Assembly: GCA_015679605.1 (NCBI GenBank)
Contig: JAAAVE010000561.1
Location: 6,562 to 16,894 of the forward strand
Origin: Podila epigama
Lineage: Eukaryota > Mortierellomycota > Mortierellomycetes > Mortierellales > Mortierellaceae
DNA: 10,333 bases
Direction of reading: 5' to 3'
A program made the translations under genes and the position numbers. Below are positions 1 through 5,846 of this stretch, piece by piece. The notes under the pieces are model-generated. The model saw only the letters and a list, made by a program, of their open reading frames with translations. It was not told the DNA's origin and made no database searches. The number at the start of each line of letters is the position of its first letter. Positions within the stretch are counted from its first letter, which is position 1.

Positions 1-36
1 TTTTTTTTTTTTTTTTTTTTTTTTGAATACACATAC

Positions 37-717
37 GGACTTTGGGACCACCGCCGAGGAATTTGAGGTAGTATCGTGGCATGATTGAACCCAAGGAATG
101 GCCCATCAAGTCGACCTTGTCAGCACCAGTGGCACTCAATACTATTACCATGCACAATGTGACCAACCCATACAGTGTTAGGGTGGAACGTATGCAAGAC
201 ACTGACTGTTGGCCAAAATAATCAAAAATAAATACCTTTATTCACAAATGCCGAGAATTGTTGCGCAGAGTTTTCAATTTTGTCTAGTCCATAGATGAGT
301 GGGAAGTTGCTCAGCTGTCCATAGTTCAACGCGAAACTGTAATATAAACAGGGATGATAATTTTTTTTTTTTTTTTAAAATTAGTATTATACTTGAGTAA
401 CTTCGAAAGCCCAAAATATTGCCCAAAAAAAAACTGAAAGCATACACGCAATAATCCTTGGCTTTAAAACGGGCTTGCATATACAGCCAATTGAAAATAG
501 CGCTGGAATAGAGGCCATGGACGAGGATGACAGGTCGTGGGTGCTCTGCTGATGGCCGACAACTCCAGTCGTTAAAGTCGAGTGCTCGTTTGTCGTGCTT
601 CACGAGCGCAGCAGCTTCTTGACCTGAAGGTGAAAGAATCGGACTCGCTTGGATACTGGAAGTGTTCATGGTCAACAAGGTCATGAGACACAAACTCAAT
701 GCATTTGAGAAGCGCAT
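37..717 (-). CDS. Secreted triacylglycerol lipase-like alpha/beta hydrolase, 5' part only
   Basis: Likely a secreted lipase/esterase hydrolysing acyl esters outside the cell. Exon 1 is 717-434 (start ATG 717-715), exon 2 is 336-236, exon 3 is 141-37; the latter two are bounded by AG acceptors and GT donors and stay in frame. Residues 1-24 form a signal peptide (hydrophobic core LSLCLMTLL, probable cut after SIQA). RPVILVHGLYSS (61-72) is the oxyanion-hole strand and loop. KVDLMGHSLG (137-146) holds the nucleophile elbow G-x-S-x-G with Ser144. The order fits class 2/EstA-type lipases (family knowledge). The catalytic Asp and His would lie in exons beyond the left edge, since exon 3 ends at a GTATGT donor at 36-31. 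Oddity: exon 1 has no GT donor in the right phase; reading TTC AG|T TTC into exon 2 restores the protein, but the expected G of AG|GT is absent. It may be a sequence error, a non-canonical site or an inactivating lesion. Family call firm, integrity uncertain. Confidence 0.82.
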
Positions 718-1050
718 TTTGAAGGAGGGACTAACTGAGGAAGGAGTGCTGGGGCAAGATTGAAAAGGAGAGAACGGACACGATTTTTTTTCTCACTTTT
801 TTTTTCTTTACTTTTGAGTATCTTCTATAAACAACTGACTTGTCCCTCCATCTGAAGCCAATCTTGATATCAGCATGCTCACAAAGGAAAGGGCGGCTAA
901 CATGGATAAGCTGGACCTTTATCACTGCGCATCGCATCTAAGCTTGTAACCACTTTCGTTAAACATTTTTTTTTTTTCCTTTTTCAGGAGGCATGTTGAG
1001 CTGGAGTACAAGGGGGGAGGGGGGAGGGGGCGTGCACATTTCTAGATATT
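718..1050. other. Intergenic spacer upstream of the lipase
   Basis: No convincing gene is seen. The stretch holds T-runs (about 786-793, 798-806 and 967-977) and a purine strand of three G-runs at 1012-1030. Short open frames on both strands lack codon character or recognisable motifs. It should contain the promoter of the lipase (reading leftward from 717), but no clear TATA or CCAAT box stands out. Confidence 0.5.
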
Positions 1051-1274
1051 CTAGTCATTGGTGCCCTGGACGTTGATGTAGTCAACAACGCCGTCTTTTT
1101 CTTTTCCCTGTACTACTTGGTGGACTGAAGATCAAAATCGTAGTCACGTCATTCTTTCTATTTCACTTGGGTGCAGTATTGCTCCTGCTTTCTCCCCTAT
1201 GTCCGATGTCCCTCCATTGATGTTTCCAGTACCCATGAGGAATAAGACTGATCCAAGGTCAACGGCAACGTGGC
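1051..1274 (-). pseudogene. Possible terminal exons of an unrecognised gene or gene remnant
   Basis: On the minus strand, an acceptor-like ATTCAG (1280-1275) opens an exon 1274-1167 reading HVAVDLGSVLFLMGTGNING and onward. A GTGAAA donor at 1166 and a CTTCAG acceptor ending at 1125 define a 42-nt intron. The second exon, 1124-1051, continues in the same frame and ends GVVDYINVQGTND followed by TAG. Frame continuity across the intron and the protein-like composition suggest real or recently real coding sequence. I do not recognise the family. No convincing upstream exon was found between 1275 and the fold-back element at 1500, so the 5' part may be lost, displaced by that insertion, or simply missed by eye. 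A 42-nt intron is at the short limit for fungi. It could also be chance; confidence is low. Confidence 0.28.
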
Positions 1275-1499
1275 CTGAATTCTAACGCAATGTGAAAAAA
1301 GAAAGTGTCTAAGGGACCGTTGAACCAGAGGAATTCTGCTCTTTCGTTTACTAAACCATTTTCCAATTGCACTTATGCAGCACTCAACGGACATCTAATA
1401 ACGGAATTCATGCTTCCTACCCTAGCGACGCGTTGAAATGTCCACGATGTCCTATGGCATATCCATCCACCTCCATACAATGAATCATTGTTCAGCGCA
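1275..1499. other. Spacer between putative exon remnant and fold-back element
   Basis: No supported gene. Minus-strand frames around 1400-1490 are open for 15-25 codons (for example MEVDGYAIGHRGHFNASLG from 1474) but have no clean splice link to the segment at 1274 and no recognisable motif. Confidence 0.4.
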
Positions 1500-1503
1500 A
1501 TTT

Positions 1504-1538
1504 TTTATGGACGATTTATTATTAAAATCGTCCATAAA
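1504..1538. repeat. Left terminal hairpin of the fold-back element
   Basis: The stem TTTATGGACGATTT pairs perfectly with AAATCGTCCATAAA across the 7-nt loop ATTATTA. It lies four bases inside the left end of the element. Confidence 0.85.
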
Positions 1539-1705
1539 CGCTTTTTGCGCAGAAATTGCATGCAAAATTAATTGCGACATGGATTTTTGAACTTTTCTGT
1601 AACACCAGGGGGGAAAATGTACGACTACAACTCTGACAGGAATTACAGAAGGCACATAAAATCATGTGACAAAATAATTTTGCATGCAATTTCTGCGCAA
1701 AAGCG

Positions 1706-1740
1706 TTTACGGACACTTTTACTAGTAAAGTGTCCGCAAA
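1706..1740. repeat. Right terminal hairpin of the fold-back element
   Basis: The stem TTTACGGACACTTT pairs with AAAGTGTCCGCAAA across the 7-nt loop TACTAGT, with one A/C mismatch. It has the same geometry as the left hairpin, although the inner stem bases differ. Confidence 0.85.
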
Positions 1741-1856
1741 AAATGTGTACATGTACATCTGATAAGACATCTTGCAGTTACAGAGGTTTATCTGACGTTG
1801 CAGTGAAATATCTCAATCTCTGAATCCAAACCTTCATTCCATCATCCTCTTTCCTT

Positions 1857-1863
1857 CACGTCA
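1857..1863 (-). promoter_or_regulatory. UPRE/CRE-like TGACGTG at the PDI start
   Basis: CACGTCA on the plus strand reads TGACGTG on the minus strand and touches the A of the PDI start codon; a related TGACGTT lies at 1792-1798. Hac1-type bZIP factors of the unfolded-protein response bind TGACGTG-like sites (established in yeast), and PDI genes are typical targets. A site overlapping the ATG is oddly placed, so this is a weak candidate. Confidence 0.2.
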
Positions 1864-3726
1864 TGTTTGGAAACAAGTTTGTCCTCGGCGCAGTCGCGTC
1901 CATTCTCTCCTTTGTTGCCATCGTCGCTGCCGACAATGTCATTGCTCTCACCCCAAAGACCTTTGACAAGGTATCATTGCTGACATGTTACTCATCATAG
2001 CACATTGTGTGTTCTCTCCGTCCTCAACTGCGAATGAAGTTTTGAATGGCAACTTGATGCTAACGAAACTCGTCATGTTCATTTAGGAAATTGGATCTAC
2101 CCCTGCCCTTGTCGAATTCTATGCCCCTTGGTGCGGCCACTGCAAGGTACAATTTCGATTCAAGGACAAAGAAAAAAATATAAGCCAGATCAAACGTATG
2201 TCTCTTTTCATTTCTCCATCTCAAGATGACTAATTGCCTTCCTTCTCTTTTGCGCCACGTATTACCCTGAACTATTTTAGAACCTTGCACCCGTAAGTCG
2301 AATTTTTCCCTTAAATATGCTGTCCTCGCATACGAAAGATGTTTTCTATCAGTTGCAGAGAAGAAGCGTGTCTGTTTTTCTCACCATCATGTCAATATCT
2401 ACCACGTTTTATCATCAATCCCAACACAGGTCTACGAGGAGCTTGGAACTGCTTTCGCAGGCAAGAACGATAAAGTTTTGATCGCCAAGGTGGATGCTGA
2501 TGCCCATCGCGAACTTGGATCTCGCTTCAACATCCGCGGCTTCCCTACTCTCAAGTGGTTCCCCAACGGTGTCAATGGTGATCCTGAGGACTATGAGGGC
2601 GGCCGCGATCTTGAAGCTCTTTCCTCGTTTGTGACCAAGAAGTCTGGTAAGTTCCATTTTATTTTTTGCTGGGTTTTTATTTTAGTCACCGCCAACCTCG
2701 TATCCTATTGTGATCAGTCGCACGGTTTTGGATACAACCAATGCTTGATAATTTGAAACGCAAGAGATATACTAATGCCTTTCCATGCATTTTTTTTCTA
2801 CTAACGGCCATGTAGGTATCAAATCCTCGATTGTCAAGCCCGTCTCTGCCGTTACTGTCTTGACTGAGACCAACTTTGACGCCGAGGTTCTCAACAGTGG
2901 AAAGAATGTGTTGGTTGAGTTTTACGCCCCTTGGTGCGGACACTGCAAGAACTTGGCCCCTGTCTACGAGTCCGTCGCCAAAGACTTTATCAATGAGGAC
3001 AATGTAAGTCATCGCATTCCAATGTTTCTTTTGATTCGGGGGACTTTTGATGCTTCGCACGCCGTAGATGCTTCAGATGCCATAAGAACAAGCACTTCAG
3101 CTTTTTTTTCACTTGCTTCACTTGCTTTCGATTCGTTTTGTGCAAATATTGCGGCGGATCGATCCAATTTTTCACTAATCTCTAATACGCGCGCATATAC
3201 CTTCCTGTAGGTTGTCATTGCCAAGGTCGATGCTACTGTTGAGAAGGGACTTGGTTCCAAGTATGAGGTCAATGGTTACCCCACACTCAAGTTCTTTGCT
3301 GCTGACGGTACAATTGTTGACTATGACAGTGGTCGCAGCGAGCAGGACTTTGTCGATTACATTAACAAGAAGGTTGGAACCTCGCGCGCTGTCGGTGGAT
3401 TGTTGAATGCGGAAGCTGGCCGTGTTCCCGAGCTCGATGCAATTGCTACCAAGTTTGCTCAGGCCTCCTCTAGCTCGGACAAGAAGAAGATTGCTGTTGA
3501 GGGAGCTGCCTTGGCTGAATCATTGACCGAGAAGCACTCGAGTGCCAAGTTCTATGCTCGCTTCTTTACCAAGGCCGTGGCCACACCCGATTATATCGCG
3601 ACAGAGAGCGCACGCATTGCTAAGATTATCAAGTCGCGTTCGGTCAACCGTGCTCGTCTGGATGATTTCTCGATTCGTCAGAATATCCTGGCTGCATTTG
3701 TCGCCACTGGACACGACGAGTTGTAA
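1863..3726 (+). CDS. Protein disulfide isomerase, ERp38/PDI-D type
   Basis: ER-lumen thiol oxidoreductase that forms and rearranges disulfides in secretory proteins. Six exons: 1863-1970, 2087-2146, 2281-2292, 2430-2646, 2816-3003, 3211-3726, all with GT-AG introns and frame kept throughout, giving 366 residues. Residues 1-23 are a signal peptide (probable cut VAA|D). Thioredoxin domain a carries PWCGHCK (50-56) and the cis-Pro loop GFPT (P99). Domain a' carries PWCGHCK (171-177) and GYPT (P219). A helical D (ERp29c-like) domain follows, roughly 255-360, and the chain ends in the retention signal HDEL. There are no redox-inactive b domains, which matches the short a-a'-D class (fungal ERp38, Dictyostelium PDI-D) rather than classical PDI. 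The intron at 2647-2815 has a perfect TACTAAC branch site at 2799-2805. The start is chosen because the signal peptide begins there. Function is very secure. Confidence 0.97.
2281..2292 (+). other. 12-nt microexon of the PDI gene (Asn-Leu-Ala-Pro)
   Basis: AACCTTGCACCC is preceded by ATTTTAG and followed by the donor GTAAGTC. It supplies N57-P60, the NLAP that follows CGHCK in nearly all thioredoxin-fold PDIs. Skipping it keeps the frame but removes one turn of the active-site helix. The same motif in the second domain (178-181) lies uninterrupted in exon 5, which supports the reading. Confidence 0.9.
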
Positions 3727-4280
3727 ATATCATTTCTTTATACATAATTGATATTTTTGACATTAGAAAGACAAACGTTGGTGTAGTCAGATTTATATAT
3801 TTGTGTCGACGTTTTTTTTTTTTTTTTTTTTTCTTCCTGGCTCGCGTGGCATATCATGTTGTTGATGACTGTCTGTGCCTCCTCTAGGTCGTCCATTTTA
3901 GAGAACATATTTTCTCGGGACGATCCGATCGATAGCCACGGCTCTCGATGGGGGGGAAGACAACGTGGGGGAAGGGAGGTAATCGAGTCGTTTTTGTGAG
4001 CGTTTCCCAGATCGCAATTTAAATTCAAACACGATACGATATCGAGCTGCATGGTGTAATGGCATGCGGGAAACGGAAATGCAGGAACTGTTCAAGTCAA
4101 CACCCTTTCTTTTCTCTCTCTCTCTCGCCCTCTTGTCTGTTTCTCTTTTTGTCTTGCCACAAAGGACAGGTCAGAGGATGGATGTTTAACAGACGGAGAT
4201 CTGACGTACTACTGACAGCTGTCCCAACAGTTTGTAACATTCCCCTTTTCACACACTAATAACATTCAACTCGAAATCTC
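3727..4280. other. PDI 3' flank, no gene recognised
   Basis: Holds a long T-run (about 3811-3832) and a (TC)n tract at 4113-4126. No AATAAA follows the PDI stop; T/A-rich DNA such as TATACATAATTGATATTTT probably serves for 3' end formation. A minus-strand open frame around 3830-4052 has one protein-like patch (MDDLEEAQTVINNM) but ends in a Lys run made by the homopolymer, so it is not called. Confidence 0.5.
4113..4126. repeat. (TC)n microsatellite
   Basis: Seven TC dinucleotide units in tandem. Confidence 0.85.
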
Positions 4281-4304
4281 ACATTGACACATTGACACAT
4301 TGAC
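4281..4304. repeat. (ACATTGAC)x3 minisatellite
   Basis: Three perfect tandem copies of the 8-mer ACATTGAC. Confidence 0.95.
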
Positions 4305-4359
4305 AGCACCGCCTTCACCCATGGATGCACGCTCGTTCACACATAGACACACACAACAT

Positions 4360-4378
4360 ACACACACACACACACACG
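4360..4378. repeat. (CA)n microsatellite
   Basis: About nine CA units in tandem inside a wider ACAC-rich patch beginning near 4338. Confidence 0.9.
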
Positions 4379-4591
4379 CATGCACAAAAAGCACACACAA
4401 TAAACAATTGCCCTTTGCCTTGCGACCGTTGTGGCCACAAAGGAAAAAAGGATTTGTGACTGCTTGCTTCCTATGCGGAGATAGCCAATCAATGCGCGGC
4501 ATTGAAGGTCGTGCCGCAACGCGCTCCTTCCGTAGGCAAGTCGCTGTAGATTTAGCAGGGGGAACAAAAAGGAAAAGTAGGGAAAAGGAAT

Positions 4592-4615
4592 GGACGGACG
4601 GACAGACGGACAGAC
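4592..4615. repeat. (GGAC)/(AGAC)n tetranucleotide repeat
   Basis: Imperfect tandem GGAC and AGAC units, followed by an A-run that starts near 4622. Confidence 0.85.
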
Positions 4616-4782
4616 AACAACAAAAAAAAAAAAAGGGGCGAGAGCGACGGGGGTCCAGAACTGAAGGTGAAAACAGGAAAGAAAAAAAAAAACGAGTTCA
4701 AGGAATAGGGATAGGGATGGGCCCGCAAAGTTGTCAGTGCAACTACAACAGCAACAACTAGCGCAACAACAATAACTGCGTA

Positions 4783-4805
4783 AAGAAAAGAAAAGAAAAG
4801 AAAAA
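4783..4805. repeat. (AAAAG)n repeat
   Basis: About four AAAAG units in a purine-rich strand that continues into AAAAAGGAGGG. Confidence 0.85.
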
Positions 4806-5057
4806 GGAGGGCTAGGCGACAGGGGTATCATTTACAAGAACAGGATAATGTTCAAAAAAGAAGCATTGGCAAAAGTGAATGGATTATCTAAACCAAAGCA
4901 AACAGAAAGAAAACGGAGGCGTCTTTGTCGTTGTCGAGACAAAAGATGGTACAGCCAGGACCTGGTTGCTTGCATCAACGGATCGTATCTGTCTGAATAT
5001 TGGATGCAGCATGGATTTTTTTTGATGATTTATCCTTTATGTTTTGTTTTTGTCACA

Positions 5058-5114
5058 CCATGCCATGCCATGCTATGCCATGCCATGTTATGCTGTGTTA
5101 TGGTTTGGTATGCC
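5058..5114. repeat. Degenerate (CCATG)n minisatellite
   Basis: CCATG units begin perfect (5058-5072) and decay rightward through CTATG, TTATG and TGTTATGG variants to about 5114. This gradient suggests an old array that expanded at its left end. Confidence 0.85.
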
Positions 5115-5430
5115 ACGATATCAATACCAATGTTTGATACCATGCAAATGCGGAGAGTGCTCATCGTTGAACCAACCCGAAAAAAAAAAGAGTGAAGGCA
5201 AAGCAACAACGAACAATGGGGTGAACGAGGTTGCGCAATGGGGGATCGTCTGTCATTATAACTTTCTTTTTTATCTCTTTCTTTCCTTCTTTCCTTCTTT
5301 CTTTCTTCTTTCACTCTTCTTTCTTTCCTCGTCCATCTCCTTTCAATCTTCCATCCCTTCCTTCCTTTCGAGCCATTGTACTTTTGTTTGGGCGCATACA
5401 CTGTACATCATACGCAATAAGCACTTTTTT

Positions 5431-5447
5431 CTCTCTCTCTCTCTCTC
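5431..5447. repeat. (CT)n microsatellite
   Basis: Eight or more tandem CT units following a T-run. Confidence 0.85.
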
Positions 5448-5590
5448 AATCTACCTCTCGGTATCATCGTCAGGTCGCTAAACAGAGTGATGTTCTATCT
5501 ACGCGCACACTCTTTTTGCTCAGCATCAAACATAGTGAAATAAGGTAGAGAGAGCCATAGCCATACAACCAAATCTCAAAAACTCGTGTT

Positions 5591-5638
5591 CATTCGTTCA
5601 TTCATTCATTCATTCACATTCATTCATTCATTCATTCA
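5591..5638. repeat. (CATT)n tetranucleotide repeat
   Basis: Two blocks of CATT units separated by a CACATT interruption, ending at the ATG of a possible upstream open frame. It lies about 210 bp before the bHLH start codon and so is probably in the promoter or 5' leader. Confidence 0.9.
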
Positions 5639-5835
5639 TGGCATCACAATGTCTCCATTTCTCAATTGTCCAAAGTCACATTCATTCACTCATGCATCCT
5701 TTTCTTTCATTACCACACACTTTTTTTCCAACCTATTCACTCTCATACCCCTATTGCCAATTGACGACTTTACAAAAAACTCAAAAGTTTTTATTTTACA
5801 ATAACCAAAAAAGAAAAAAAGAAAAAAAAAAGTAG
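5638..5835 (+). other. Possible upstream open reading frame
   Basis: ATG at 5638 opens a 65-codon frame ending TAG at 5833-5835, 11 nt before the bHLH start at 5847 and in another frame. A second candidate, ATG 5649, has A at -3 and runs to TAA 5802-5804. The peptides are low in complexity and not expected to be functional. If transcription starts upstream of 5638 they would hinder scanning to the main ATG. The transcript start is unknown. Confidence 0.25.
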
Positions 5836-5846
5836 GAAAAAAAATT

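Larger units (their letters stand above)
1500..1744. mobile_element. Fold-back / MITE-like element with terminal hairpins
   Basis: The left arm 1500-1602 is the imperfect reverse complement of the right arm 1643-1744, leaving a 40-nt centre. The most conserved block, GCGCAGAAATTGCATGCAAA, reads near 1547-1566 and as its reverse complement near 1679-1698. Outside this block each arm has its own hairpin: 1504-1538 (14-bp stem, 7-nt loop) and 1706-1740 (14-bp stem with one mismatch, 7-nt loop). Both ends run A-TTTTTT inward. The element encodes nothing believable; open frames across it are by-products of the symmetry. Flanks show only GCGCA on the left against GTGTA on the right, a possible 5-bp target duplication decayed by two C-to-T changes, so the insertion mechanism is open. 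The 245-bp size and structure suit a non-autonomous DNA transposon; I cannot name the family. Confidence 0.75.
4806..5590. other. Gene-free upstream region of the bHLH gene
   Basis: Open frames up to about 145 codons exist on both strands, but they are built from homopolymers and microsatellites, overlap one another and show no domain-like sequence. The stretch holds GCCAT repeats, TTTC/CTTT tracts around 5262-5335 and a (CT)n run at 5431-5447. It is probably the distal promoter or leader of the gene starting at 5847. Confidence 0.5.

Noticed and set aside
1500-1744. CRISPR array or attachment site
   Set aside because: There are only two inverted copies rather than direct repeats with spacers, and the context is a eukaryotic genome.
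1522-1823. Open frames of about 80 codons on both strands over the fold-back element
   Set aside because: They mirror each other because of the inverted repeat and cross its hairpins; no coding signal.
3738-4052. Minus-strand 104-codon open frame with MDDLEEAQTVINNMICHASQEE
   Set aside because: The patch looks protein-like, but the frame runs into Lys codons made by a T homopolymer, has no splice partner I can find and no family resemblance.
4040-4110. tRNA-like patch GGTGTAATGGCATGC followed by GTTCAAGTC
   Set aside because: The A-box and B-box resemblance is partial; no paired anticodon stem or acceptor stem can be drawn and the T stem has at most four pairs.
4300-4831. Open frames of 153 (plus) and 164 (minus) codons
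   Set aside because: Both are built from CA, GGAC and A-run repeats, overlap antisense, and have no domain-like segment.
4848-5548. Open frames of 105-145 codons on both strands
   Set aside because: They follow the CCATG and CTTT repeats; composition is that of the microsatellites, with no start context or homology-like pattern.
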